Assembly (NCBI GenBank): GCA_900541485.1
Contig: UQJW01000002.1
Location: 124,001-188,000 of the forward strand
Length of the DNA: 64,000 bases
Origin: an uncultured Dialister sp.
GTDB taxonomy: Bacteria > Bacillota > Negativicutes > Veillonellales > Dialisteraceae
Reading direction: 5' to 3'
Both the position numbers and the translations under genes were made by a program. Positions 1-8,118 of this stretch are shown here, in pieces. Under the pieces are notes generated by a model. That model was given only the letters and a program-made list of their open reading frames with translations. It was not told the origin of the DNA and did no database searches. Within the stretch, counting starts at the first letter, position 1; each line of letters opens with the position of its first letter.

Positions 1-923
1 TCATGACGAACTACATCTTCTTCTGTAAACCTCACAAAAGAAATATCCGGAATATGACGTAATACCCGCTGTGCATCTGACAATCCGCTCTTTATATGCT
101 CCGGTAAATCAATTTGTGTAATATCTCCATTGACTACCATTTTAGACCGGAAACCCAGACGGGTCAGAAACATCTTTAACTGTTCTACTGTTGTATTTTG
201 CGCTTCGTCGAGAATAACAAACGCCTTTTCCAACGTCCGTCCTCTCATATAAGCAAGCGGTGCCACTTCGATTTGTCCTTTTTGCTGTAACTTTAAAAAT
301 TCTTCCGGCCCGAACATATCAAGAAGCCCGTCAAAAAGCGGCCTTAAATAGGGGTTGACCTTTTCTTGCAAATCTCCGGGCAAAAATCCCAATTTCTCTC
401 CGGCTTCCACAGCAGGTCTGACTAAAATAATTTTCTGTACATCATGATTTCTCAAATAAAAGGCTGCCAGTGCCACTGCCAGGTAGGTTTTCCCCGTTCC
501 AGCCGGCCCTATACCGAATGTAATGGAATGATTCCGTATCGCATCCAGATATATCTTTTGCCCTAACGTTCTCGGACGAATAAAGTCTCCGTTTTTTGTA
601 ATATTGACAATATCTTCTTCCATTTCTTTCAAAATATGGAATTTATCTTCATCAAGAAGCCGTATAATCATTCTCACCTGACGGTCGGACATACGGATTC
701 GTTGCTTAACCATATGAAGAATCCGATTAACAACCGTCATGCTTTTTTCGACATTGTCCTGCTCTCCGCTGATACGAATCATATTTCCGCGTCCGAAAAG
801 ATCCGTCTTGTAATGCGTTCCGATGATAGCAAGCCATGAGCTGTCTCTCTCAAAAATATGACTGGCACTTTTTAAATCATCAATTATCACTTCTTTTTCT
901 ATTTGCTCTTTAATAAGCGTCAC
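1..923 (-). CDS. phoH: PhoH-like P-loop ATPase (3' end outside window)
   Basis: Cytoplasmic PhoH/YbeZ-family ATPase, a family linked to RNA metabolism and ribosome or stress biology; the precise substrate is not known. The reverse strand reads open from position 923 to the window edge (307 codons), close to the usual length of about 320, so only a short C-terminus is missing. Walker A GPAGTGKT lies near residue 137 and Walker B VILDEAQN near residue 230; an N-terminal KH-like region precedes them. The start is probably GTG at 923, 6 nt after the stop of the radical SAM gene. The only Shine-Dalgarno-like string directly abuts that GTG, so the start is uncertain. It is probably co-transcribed with the upstream radical SAM gene. 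Confidence 0.9.
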   Translation of the reverse strand, partial: MTLIKEQIEKEVIIDDLKSASHIFERDSSWLAIIGTHYKTDLFGRGNMIRISGEQDNVEKSMTVVNRILHMVKQRIRMSDRQVRMIIRLLDEDKFHILKEMEEDIVNITKNGDFIRPRTLGQKIYLDAIRNHSITFGIGPAGTGKTYLAVALAAFYLRNHDVQKIILVRPAVEAGEKLGFLPGDLQEKVNPYLRPLFDGLLDMFGPEEFLKLQQKGQIEVAPLAYMRGRTLEKAFVILDEAQNTTVEQLKMFLTRLGFRSKMVVNGDITQIDLPEHIKSGLSDAQRVLRHIPDISFVRFTEEDVVRH

Positions 924-929
924 CCTTTC

Positions 930-1886
930 TTATTTATCTTCTTCCGTAAAATGACGGACTGCTGATCCGTTTAAATAATGACAAGCAGATCCCTGCACTA
1001 TGTTTCTTTTCTTCATCATGGTTTCAATATATTCTTTGACTTCCCACCAGGGACGACCCTCATGAATCGAAATCGTCCTGTCAGATGCCCTTCCTACAAT
1101 ACGTTGGACTGCTATATCCGGCCTTATCAAAGATAAAATAAGGATAACCCGTTCTGCATATTCCTGCTGCGACAGCAGCCGGAACTGTCCCTTTTCATAC
1201 ATAGATGCCAGAGTCGTATCTTTCACAATATAAAGTGAATGAATTTTTATTTCCGTTACAGGAAGAACAGATACCAACTTTGCCATTTCTTCTATATCAA
1301 TTCTATCATCCCATGGGAGATCGGCAATCATATGGGCACATAAACCGAAATGGTAGCTGCCTATCCTGAGGGAAGCATCTATAAATTCTGCCACTGTATG
1401 CCCGCGACCTATTTTTATGAGAGTATGGGGATTCGCACTTTGAAGGCCCAATTCTATAGTCACATCAATTCCGTACTTATCCTGTACATCCTTCAGAATA
1501 TCTAAATATTTTTCATGAATACAATCCGGACGCGTAGAGACGGAAAGTCCTACAATATCAGGATGCGCGGCAGCTTCTTCCGCCCAGGATCGGAAATTAG
1601 CAAGAGTTGTATACGTGGCCGTAAAATTCAAAAAGTAGGCAATAAATTTTTTTGCTTTATATTTCTTTCCTATATGGCTTATGCTTCGGTTGATTTGTTC
1701 CGTAATTCCCATTCCCGGTGCATTTATTTCATAATCCGCCCCGATAGATCCGCAAAATATACAACCTCCGCTACCCAATCGCCCGTCCCTGTTCGGACAA
1801 GTCACCGGAATTGCTATGGGGATTTTATATACTTTCTCTTTATATTTGGTTTTTAAATAATTTGAATAGGTTCTGTACAGCTCCAT
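930..1886 (-). CDS. Radical SAM protein, TIGR01212/YhcC family
   Basis: Predicted cytoplasmic radical SAM enzyme of 318 residues resembling the YhcC/TIGR01212 family, whose reaction is not established. Cluster-binding cysteines appear at C30, C42 and C45, giving the wide first spacing (CX11CX2C) seen in Elp3-like members rather than the classical CX3CX2C. Residues such as the VGLSVSTRPD and IELGLQS segments are typical of the SAM barrel. The ATG at 1886 has AAAGGGA upstream. It ends 6 nt before the likely phoH start, so the two probably form one transcript. Confidence 0.85.
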   Translation of the reverse strand: MELYRTYSNYLKTKYKEKVYKIPIAIPVTCPNRDGRLGSGGCIFCGSIGADYEINAPGMGITEQINRSISHIGKKYKAKKFIAYFLNFTATYTTLANFRSWAEEAAAHPDIVGLSVSTRPDCIHEKYLDILKDVQDKYGIDVTIELGLQSANPHTLIKIGRGHTVAEFIDASLRIGSYHFGLCAHMIADLPWDDRIDIEEMAKLVSVLPVTEIKIHSLYIVKDTTLASMYEKGQFRLLSQQEYAERVILILSLIRPDIAVQRIVGRASDRTISIHEGRPWWEVKEYIETMMKKRNIVQGSACHYLNGSAVRHFTEEDK

Positions 1887-1938
1887 AAAAATTCCCTTTT
1901 GTTCTTTATTATATAATTATATAACAAAGACTAATTGA

Positions 1939-1967
1939 TTTACACAAAAGAAATGCTTTTGTACAAT
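1939..1967 (+). promoter_or_regulatory. Promoter for nadE
   Basis: TTTACA (1939-1944), a 17-nt spacer, then TACAAT (1962-1967), about 28 nt upstream of the nadE start codon and followed by an AAAGGAG ribosome-binding site. Confidence 0.6.
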
Positions 1968-1995
1968 ATAAGAAGAAAATAAAGGAGTTATATCA

Positions 1996-3867
1996 ATGAT
2001 TCGTATCCAGACATCACAACTTGCCATTTTACCGGGAAATGTACGTGATAATTTTGCAAATATTATTGAAGAAATAAAAATTGCAAAGGAAAATCACACA
2101 GATCTCCTTATTCTTCCGGAATTGTGTCTTTCCGGTTATATGATCGGTGATTTATGGGATCAGCCCGCTTTTTTAAGAGAATGTGAGCGTTACGGAGAAA
2201 AAATAGCGAAAGCCTCTCAAAATATGACTATCATTTTTGGAAATATCGCTGTCGACCGGAATAAAAAAAACAGAGACGGCCGTTTCAGAAAATATAATGC
2301 TGCCTTTATAGCTTCTGACGGAGCATTTATTCACGGTAAATTACCGTATATCATCAAAACCCTACTCCCCAATTACCGTCAATTTGATGAAGCACGCTAT
2401 TTTACAACTTTATATGACGTAGCAAGAGAAGATGGTGTTTCTGTAAATGATCTGCTATGTCCTATACCGCTTTCTGTCGGAGGACAATCTGTCAAAATAG
2501 GTATCTTACTTTGCGAAGACAGTTGGGATGAAAATGCGCCTTTTTCCCCAATGTCTGTTTTGGCTAAAAAGGGTGCCGATATTCTGGTCAACCTTTCCGC
2601 TTCTCCCTTTGCCTTGGAGAAAAGCGAAAAACGGCACCGCCTGTTTAAAAATTCACTGTCCCGCCTGCACCGTCCCCTCCTGTATATCAACCGCCGCGGC
2701 TTCGAAAATAATGGAAAAAACTGTTACGTCTATGACGGAATGTCTGCCGCTTATGATTCGGACGGTCATTTATTATTTGAATCTGTGCCATACCAAGAAA
2801 AACGGAGCGTCTTTCATTTTGACACAATGACAAGACAAATCATTCCCGGAAAAAAATTTACTCCCGGTTCCGGAAATTTGCTCCTTGCCTCCCTTCGCTA
2901 CGGCATCAAGGAATTTTTATCTTCCATCGGTACAGAAAAAGTAGTCATAGGTATTTCCGGCGGTATAGACTCTGCTGTCAATGCCGCTCTTTACAGGTCA
3001 GTTATCCCGGGCGAAAATCTTCTGCTTGTCAATACCCCCAGCATATTTAATTCGGAAACAACAAAGCGCTTAGCTCGTCAGATATCTGGAAATCTGGGAA
3101 CATATTTTGCAGAAATTCCCATCACTCCATTCATAGATGCCTCTGTTGCCTCTCTCGACGGATTGAAAATCACTTCTCCTACCGGAGAAAAAACATTACA
3201 TATTTCTGGTTTCATGAAAGAAAATATGCAGGCCCGTGACCGGAGCTCCCGCATTTTATCTGCTCTTTCGGCAGCCTTTGGCGGTATATTTACTTGTAAT
3301 GCCAATAAGACAGAACTGTCCGTCGGCTACGGAACACTGTACGGGGACCTCGCCGGAGCACTCGCAGCGACCGCCGATTTGTGGAAATATCAGGTTTATG
3401 AATTGGGAAACTCATTAAATAATTTTTATGGGCAAGATGTCATTCCCAAAGAAACTTTTTCGCTAAAACCCAGTGCCGAATTGTCCGAAAATCAAGATAT
3501 TAATAAAGGTCTGGGGGACCCTCTTATTTATGAATACCATGATTTTCTTTTCCGTACTTTCACAGAAACCTGGCAACGGGTAACTCCTGAAGAAATTCTC
3601 CTCTGGTACAGCCAATCTTGTTTGGAGAAAAAAATCGGTGCAAAAATTGATATAGATACTGTTTTTAATACACCAGACGCCTTTATTGCCGATTTGGAAA
3701 AGTGGTGGAATCTTTTCTCAGGATTCGCCGTAGCCAAGCGGATACAATCTCCGCCACTGCTCGCTGTCAGCAGACGTTCTTTCGGAAATGATTTGCGGGA
3801 ATCACAAATTCACCCTTATTATACAGATTCATATCTGGATTTAAAAAAGAAAATTCTTTCAAAATAA
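1996..3867 (+). CDS. nadE: Glutamine-dependent NAD+ synthetase
   Basis: Amidates deamido-NAD+ to NAD+ using ammonia channelled from glutamine; last step of NAD biosynthesis. The 623-residue protein has both parts of the long bacterial form. The N-terminal nitrilase-type glutaminase domain has the triad Glu42 (LPELCLSG), Lys121 (KTLLPNYRQF) and Cys173 (LLCEDSW). The C-terminal synthetase carries the ATP-pyrophosphatase loop SGGIDS at 321-326. AAAGGAG stands 8 nt before the ATG. The gene is transcribed alone: it is divergent from the radical SAM gene and convergent with the helicase, with a shared terminator. Confidence 0.96.
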   Translation: MIRIQTSQLAILPGNVRDNFANIIEEIKIAKENHTDLLILPELCLSGYMIGDLWDQPAFLRECERYGEKIAKASQNMTIIFGNIAVDRNKKNRDGRFRKYNAAFIASDGAFIHGKLPYIIKTLLPNYRQFDEARYFTTLYDVAREDGVSVNDLLCPIPLSVGGQSVKIGILLCEDSWDENAPFSPMSVLAKKGADILVNLSASPFALEKSEKRHRLFKNSLSRLHRPLLYINRRGFENNGKNCYVYDGMSAAYDSDGHLLFESVPYQEKRSVFHFDTMTRQIIPGKKFTPGSGNLLLASLRYGIKEFLSSIGTEKVVIGISGGIDSAVNAALYRSVIPGENLLLVNTPSIFNSETTKRLARQISGNLGTYFAEIPITPFIDASVASLDGLKITSPTGEKTLHISGFMKENMQARDRSSRILSALSAAFGGIFTCNANKTELSVGYGTLYGDLAGALAATADLWKYQVYELGNSLNNFYGQDVIPKETFSLKPSAELSENQDINKGLGDPLIYEYHDFLFRTFTETWQRVTPEEILLWYSQSCLEKKIGAKIDIDTVFNTPDAFIADLEKWWNLFSGFAVAKRIQSPPLLAVSRRSFGNDLRESQIHPYYTDSYLDLKKKILSK

Positions 3868-3900
3868 AAACCTCTCCTTTGAAACAGGAGAGATTTTTTA
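3868..3900. terminator. Bidirectional terminator between nadE and the helicase
   Basis: Stem CTCTCCT (3872-3878) / AGGAGAG (3886-3892), followed by six T on the plus strand and by a T-rich run on the minus strand; it can end both convergent transcripts. Confidence 0.85.
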
Positions 3901-3910
3901 TTAAGCAGAA

Positions 3911-5449
3911 TTATAATTCTTTGAAATACGGTTTGAAGCTGGATTCGTGGATATTTCCTTTTTTATCACCGCCATGCTTCTTTATTTTACGTCCGGAAAA
4001 ATGATCTTCTTTTTTTCGACGGTCGTGTTTTTTTGTTTTGCCGCCACTTTCGAAACGTCTCCGCTTTTCGCCGCGGTGCCCTTCCCCATCAAAACGACGG
4101 CGCCCGCCGGCACCCCGCCTTTTTTTGAACTGTGGCCGTTCTTCCGTAATATTTACCGGTGTTACATCCGGATGTTTTGTCAAAAGCTTGATGGCTGCTG
4201 ATACTAACGACACCGAATCAATACGGTTTAATAATTCTTCCGCATTTTCATGATATTCTTCAAGCCCGCCGTTCCCCGCTGCTTCTTCTAAACTTTCAAT
4301 AGCTGCACGCTGATTTCCTTCAATAACGTCACTTAATGTAGGAATGCGTTTTCTTGTCACCTTGCGACGAATAGCTCTTTCGATATCGCGGAGCTGTCCC
4401 ATTTCGCGGGAAACAACAAATGTCATAGCCATGCCTGTTTGCCCGGCTCTTCCTGTACGTCCCACACGATGCACATAGGTTTCGGGATCCTGAGGCATAT
4501 CAAAATTATATACATGTGTGACGCCGCTGATATCAAGACCTCTTGCCGCTACATCTGTCGCCACCAGAATATCTATCGTACCTTCCTTAAATTGTCTGAC
4601 AACAGTATCTCTTTTTTGCTGGGACAGATCTCCGTGAAGCCCTTCTGCCATATATCCTCGTTTTTTCAACGCCTCCGTCACTTCATCATTCCGGCGTTTT
4701 GTCCTGACAAATACGATTGCCAAATCAGGATTTCCCATATCCAGCAAACGGCAAAGGCAGTCAAACTTCTGCCTGTCCGGTAATTCAATATATTCCTGTT
4801 CCACAAGGTCAATGGTCACGGTTGCCGCTTTTATTTTAATTAATTCCGGTTCCTTCAAAAATGATTCTGCCAATTCTCTGATAGGAGCCGGCATCGTTGC
4901 CGAAAAAAACATGGTCTGTCTTTCTTCGGGAATAGTGGATAATATACTTCGTATGTCATCGATAAATCCCATATCTACCATTTCATCGCCTTCATCAAGA
5001 ACGAGAATCTGTACATGAGATAAATCAATCGTTCCTCTTTTCATGTGATCCATGAGTCTTCCCGGTGTCGCCACGATAATATTCGGTTTTTTACGAAGCG
5101 CTCTAAACTGTCTCTCGATGTCCTGCCCGCCGTAAATGGGAAGTGCATGGATCGGCAAATATTGAGCCAACCTGTTGATTTCTTCTGCCGACTGTATAGC
5201 CAGTTCCCTTGTAGGCGAAAGAATAACCGCTTGCGGTCCCGGCAGATTAGTATCGATTCTTTGTAAAACCGGCACACCGAAAGCGGCTGTTTTCCCGGTT
5301 CCTGTCTGTGCCTGACCGATTAAATCCTTTCCCTTCATTGCCAAAGGAATTGATGCTTTCTGAATGGGTGTCGGTTCTTCAAATCCCATATCCTTAACGG
5401 CCTTCATGATTTCCGGAATAAGACCCAATTCCATAAATGTATCGTACAT
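3911..5449 (-). CDS. deaD: DEAD-box RNA helicase (CshA/DeaD-like), variant motif II
   Basis: ATP-dependent RNA helicase of 512 residues, probably acting in mRNA decay and ribosome assembly as CshA/DeaD proteins do. Visible motifs in order: Q motif (EEPTPIQ), motif I AQTGTGKT at 47-54, Ia PTRELA, Ib TPGR, motif III SAT at 183-185, and HRVGRTGRAG near the end of the second RecA domain. The C-terminal tail from about residue 430 is very basic (KKRRGAGGRRR and similar), suited to RNA binding. Motif II reads DEGD (152-155) instead of DEAD; see findings. AGGAGG lies 5 nt before the ATG. A promoter and a terminator-like hairpin precede it. Confidence 0.95.
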   Translation of the reverse strand: MYDTFMELGLIPEIMKAVKDMGFEEPTPIQKASIPLAMKGKDLIGQAQTGTGKTAAFGVPVLQRIDTNLPGPQAVILSPTRELAIQSAEEINRLAQYLPIHALPIYGGQDIERQFRALRKKPNIIVATPGRLMDHMKRGTIDLSHVQILVLDEGDEMVDMGFIDDIRSILSTIPEERQTMFFSATMPAPIRELAESFLKEPELIKIKAATVTIDLVEQEYIELPDRQKFDCLCRLLDMGNPDLAIVFVRTKRRNDEVTEALKKRGYMAEGLHGDLSQQKRDTVVRQFKEGTIDILVATDVAARGLDISGVTHVYNFDMPQDPETYVHRVGRTGRAGQTGMAMTFVVSREMGQLRDIERAIRRKVTRKRIPTLSDVIEGNQRAAIESLEEAAGNGGLEEYHENAEELLNRIDSVSLVSAAIKLLTKHPDVTPVNITEERPQFKKRRGAGGRRRFDGEGHRGEKRRRFESGGKTKKHDRRKKEDHFSGRKIKKHGGDKKGNIHESSFKPYFKEL

Positions 5450-5465
5450 CTATACCTCCTGTACG

Positions 5466-5493
5466 AAAAAAAGGAAGCAACAAGCGCCTCCTT
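5466..5493 (-). terminator. Terminator-like hairpin in the helicase leader (candidate attenuator)
   Basis: On the minus strand, arms AAGGAGGC (5493-5486) and GCTTCCTT (5478-5471) pair over 8 bp with one G-T, followed by a T run ending 16 nt before the start codon. It lies inside the predicted 5' leader rather than after a gene. Confidence 0.6.
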
Positions 5494-5536
5494 ATAATAA
5501 ACTTTTGTTTAATTAATTACTGCCTGTAATTTATAT

Positions 5537-5565
5537 ATTATATCATATGCTTACGATATTGAAAA
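5537..5565 (-). promoter_or_regulatory. Promoter for the DEAD-box helicase
   Basis: Minus-strand TTTTCA (5565-5560), a 17-nt spacer and a perfect TATAAT (5542-5537). This gives a leader of about 80 nt that contains the terminator-like hairpin. Confidence 0.55.
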
Positions 5566-5596
5566 ACTTAATTTAAAAATGAATATGTACTATCAT

Positions 5597-5622
5597 AAAA
5601 AAAGACTCCCGAAGGAGTCCTC
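5597..5622 (-). terminator. Terminator of the rpsF-ssb-rpsR operon
   Basis: Stem GACTCC/GGAGTC closed by a UUCG tetraloop on the minus strand (5619-5604), followed by seven T; 15 nt after the rpsR stop. Confidence 0.9.
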
Positions 5623-5636
5623 TTTAATTTCCAGAA

Positions 5637-5870
5637 TTAATCTGCACTGAAAGGAAGCAAAGCAATAGCTCTTGCTCTCTTAATAGCAAGATTGATCTTG
5701 CGCTGATGTTTTGCACATATACCTGTCACACGACGGGGAAGAATTTTGCCTCTTTCAGAAATGAAATGGCGGAGTGTTGCAATATCTTTATAATCTACAG
5801 TTTCGATATGATCAACACAACCTTGGCAAACTTTTCTTCTCGGTCTTCTTGTTCTATCTCTCTTAATCAT
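5637..5870 (-). CDS. rpsR: 30S ribosomal protein S18
   Basis: Small-subunit platform protein that pairs with S6. The 77 residues match the full family length, with the conserved core [15 protein letters not shown] and the [13 protein letters not shown] tail. Cys15, Cys18, Cys52 and His55 are all present, a pattern compatible with a zinc-binding S18 variant (inferred, not shown). Third gene of the rpsF-ssb-rpsR operon, which ends at a strong terminator. Confidence 0.97.
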   Translation of the reverse strand: MIKRDRTRRPRRKVCQGCVDHIETVDYKDIATLRHFISERGKILPRRVTGICAKHQRKINLAIKRARAIALLPFSAD

Positions 5871-5891
5871 ATTTCCTCCATGCTTGAGAAA

Positions 5892-6344
5892 TCAGAATGG
5901 AATATCCTCATCATTATGGGTATCTCCAAACTGACTAAAATTACCCTTGGGCTGGCTATAGTTTTCACTGCCCGTAAATCCCGGATCCTGTGCCTGTGTC
6001 TGGCTGCGTCCTCCCATTCCGAGCGGAACGGCAATCATATTGGCTACAACCTCAGTAACATATTTTCTTTGTCCGTCCGGGGTGTCATAAGATCTGGTGG
6101 AGTACCGGCCTTCTACAAAAACACGATTCCCCTTTTTCAATTGGTTTCCAACTGCTTCTGCCAGATTTCCCCAGGCAACGATATTAATCCAATCCGTAAG
6201 TTCTCTTTGTTCTCCCTGCGGAGTGGTATAATTGCGGTTGACGGCAATAGAAAAAGATGCAACGGCACGGCCGGTCTTGGTCGCGCGAATCTGTGGATCT
6301 CTTGCCAAATTACCCATTACTTGAACTGAATTCATAGTATCCAC
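5892..6344 (-). CDS. ssb: Single-stranded DNA-binding protein
   Basis: 150-residue SSB. An N-terminal OB fold (about 1-105, beginning MNSVQVMGNLARDP) binds ssDNA during replication, repair and recombination. A glycine/glutamine-rich linker leads to the acidic C-terminal tip DEDIPF, which recruits partner proteins. It sits between rpsF and rpsR, the standard Firmicute arrangement, only 8 nt after rpsF. Confidence 0.97.
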   Translation of the reverse strand: MDTMNSVQVMGNLARDPQIRATKTGRAVASFSIAVNRNYTTPQGEQRELTDWINIVAWGNLAEAVGNQLKKGNRVFVEGRYSTRSYDTPDGQRKYVTEVVANMIAVPLGMGGRSQTQAQDPGFTGSENYSQPKGNFSQFGDTHNDEDIPF

Positions 6345-6352
6345 CTCTGTGT

Positions 6353-6637
6353 TTAGTCGTCCTGCTTAACAATGATATGACGGATAATTTCTTCATGAAT
6401 CTTGATGATGCGGTCAAGTTCCGTAATCTGTGACGGGTCAGCTTCAAACTCAACGACTACATAATAGCCTTCATTTTGATGCTTGACTTCGTACGCCAGA
6501 TGACGTCTGCCCCATTCGTCAACCTTGACAACCGTTCCTCCGATACGGGTAATCGTATCCTGAACGAGTTTCACTGCAGCCTGAATAACTTCTTCATTCG
6601 CAATGTTCACGATGAACATAACTTCATACTTTTTCAC
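6353..6637 (-). CDS. rpsF: 30S ribosomal protein S6
   Basis: 94-residue S6, complete at family length, starting MKKYEVMFIV. It binds S18 and 16S rRNA in the 30S platform. The start is a GTG at 6637, preceded by AAGGAGG with an 8-nt gap. First gene of rpsF-ssb-rpsR. The leader can fold into a hairpin that may bind S6:S18 and could also mask the ribosome-binding site (see the separate entry). Confidence 0.96.
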   Translation of the reverse strand: MKKYEVMFIVNIANEEVIQAAVKLVQDTITRIGGTVVKVDEWGRRHLAYEVKHQNEGYYVVVEFEADPSQITELDRIIKIHEEIIRHIIVKQDD

Positions 6638-6644
6638 GAAATCG

Positions 6645-6689
6645 CCTCCTTTTCGGACCTATGTCCCATGCTCTCCATGGGCCAGGAAG
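6645..6689 (-). promoter_or_regulatory. rpsF leader hairpin, candidate S6:S18 autoregulatory site
   Basis: The minus strand holds a perfect 6-bp stem CCCATG/CATGGG with a 5-nt loop (6681-6665), followed by a GGTCCG segment. CTTCCT (6689-6684) is complementary, with one G-U, to the AGGAGG ribosome-binding site (6650-6645). rpsF leaders in many bacteria carry a structured element bound by S6:S18 with a conserved CCG; whether this is that motif needs a covariance search. Confidence 0.45.
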
Positions 6690-6714
6690 TTACTTGTAAA
6701 TAACAAGCTTTTAT

Positions 6715-6743
6715 ATTATACAAGGGGAATAAAAAAAAAGCAA
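6715..6743 (-). promoter_or_regulatory. Promoter of the rpsF operon
   Basis: Minus-strand TTGCTT (6743-6738), a 17-nt spacer and TATAAT (6720-6715), about 78 nt upstream of the rpsF start. Confidence 0.65.
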
Positions 6744-6890
6744 ATTTTATGATTTATCATTTGCTCCGCATACATTTCCTTGCGGTTACCAATTCTCTTT
6801 ATTCATGATATACTATAGTTGTTTAAGGTAGTATTTATAGTAAAAACGTGTATACTTCATACTTGTTTTATTAAATTAAGGAGTCTGCCA

Positions 6891-7988
6891 ATGATTACAG
6901 AACGTGAAATATTTTTAACCGCTCCGGAAGAGAAACAGAAAGTAATCGACTTTTTAAAAGAATTTGATCTCACTTTTACCGGAAACATTGATTATACGAT
7001 GGGGCTTTTTGATGATAACCGTCTGATTGGTACCGGATCTCTCGGCGGCCGTGTCATGAGAGATATCGCCATCAGCTCCGATTACCAGAAAAAAGGACTT
7101 ACCCACCGTATTATCCGCAATCTCCAGGGTGAATCCAACCGTCGCGGTATTACGGGCAACCAAATCTTTACCAAGCCGAAGAATGTACCCGTTTTTGAAC
7201 ATATGGGGTTCACAAAAGTAGCTGTTGCAGAGCCTTATGCCGGACTTTTGGAACGCGGTGAAGACACCTTGGAAGACTATCTTTCCAGAATGCGTGCTAT
7301 TTTAGGTACCGGTGAAGGAAAGAACCGCGGTGCCATCGTCATGAACTGCAATCCCTTTACTCTGGGACATCGTTCTCTTGTTGAGTATGCAGTCAATCAC
7401 TGCGATGAAGTGATTATCTTTGCTGTCCAGGAAGACCGCTCCATATTCCCGTTTTCCGACCGCTTTTCTTTAATTAAGCAAGGCGTTGCGGATATGAAAG
7501 GAGTTTCTGTTGTAAGCGGCGGCAACTATATTATTTCTAACGCCACCTTCCCCACCTATTTCATTAAAGGAACAGATGAGCTGGCTGCCCAGACAAAACT
7601 GGATGCTACTGTTTTTGCTACCCGTATTGCACCGGCATTAAATATCACCGCCCGCTTTGTCGGTGAAGAACCGACAGATAAAACCACGCTGGCTTATAAT
7701 GAATCCATGCAGGAGGTCTTTTCTAATAACGGCATCGAATTAAAGATTATCCCCCGGGAGCAAAAAGGCAATCAAATCGTCAGCGCTACTTCCGTTCGTA
7801 AAGCATTAGCGGAAGATGATTGGGAGACGGTTTCCCGCATGGTTCCAAAAACCACTTTGGTATATCTGAAGAGTGCCGACGGAGAAGCCGTTATCCGTAA
7901 AATAAAAATGGCGGAAGCCTTAAAGAAAATGGAGTCGGGAAAAAAGCAGGACTCCCCAGCGGAACAGGTTTCTAAAGTTTCTAAGTAA
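6891..7988 (+). CDS. citC: [Citrate (pro-3S)-lyase] ligase
   Basis: Uses ATP to acetylate the prosthetic group on the acyl carrier subunit of citrate lyase, switching that enzyme on. The 365-residue protein has an N-terminal GNAT-like domain (about 1-130, with DYQKKGLTHRII) and a C-terminal nucleotidyltransferase domain whose signature is NCNPFTLGHRSL. I chose the ATG at 6891 because AAGGAG stands 7 nt upstream; an in-frame ATG at 6819 has no such site. A terminator follows. None of the citrate lyase subunit genes (citDEF, citG, citX) is in this window, so its substrate is either encoded elsewhere or different. Confidence 0.88.
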   Translation: MITEREIFLTAPEEKQKVIDFLKEFDLTFTGNIDYTMGLFDDNRLIGTGSLGGRVMRDIAISSDYQKKGLTHRIIRNLQGESNRRGITGNQIFTKPKNVPVFEHMGFTKVAVAEPYAGLLERGEDTLEDYLSRMRAILGTGEGKNRGAIVMNCNPFTLGHRSLVEYAVNHCDEVIIFAVQEDRSIFPFSDRFSLIKQGVADMKGVSVVSGGNYIISNATFPTYFIKGTDELAAQTKLDATVFATRIAPALNITARFVGEEPTDKTTLAYNESMQEVFSNNGIELKIIPREQKGNQIVSATSVRKALAEDDWETVSRMVPKTTLVYLKSADGEAVIRKIKMAEALKKMESGKKQDSPAEQVSKVSK

Positions 7989-7992
7989 ACTA

Positions 7993-8030
7993 AGAAAAAA
8001 TCCCTTTCTTTTGGATTGGGATTTTTTTAG
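7993..8030 (+). terminator. Terminator after citC
   Basis: AAAAATCCC and GGGATTTTT arms with a 13-nt loop, ending in a T run, a few nucleotides after the citC stop. Confidence 0.75.
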
Positions 8031-8118
8031 TGATTATCTCTTTTAAATGGTAAAATAAATCAACAGGTACATAACAATTATTTTCTATGTTTCACATAAA
8101 GTATGACAGGAGAACCGT

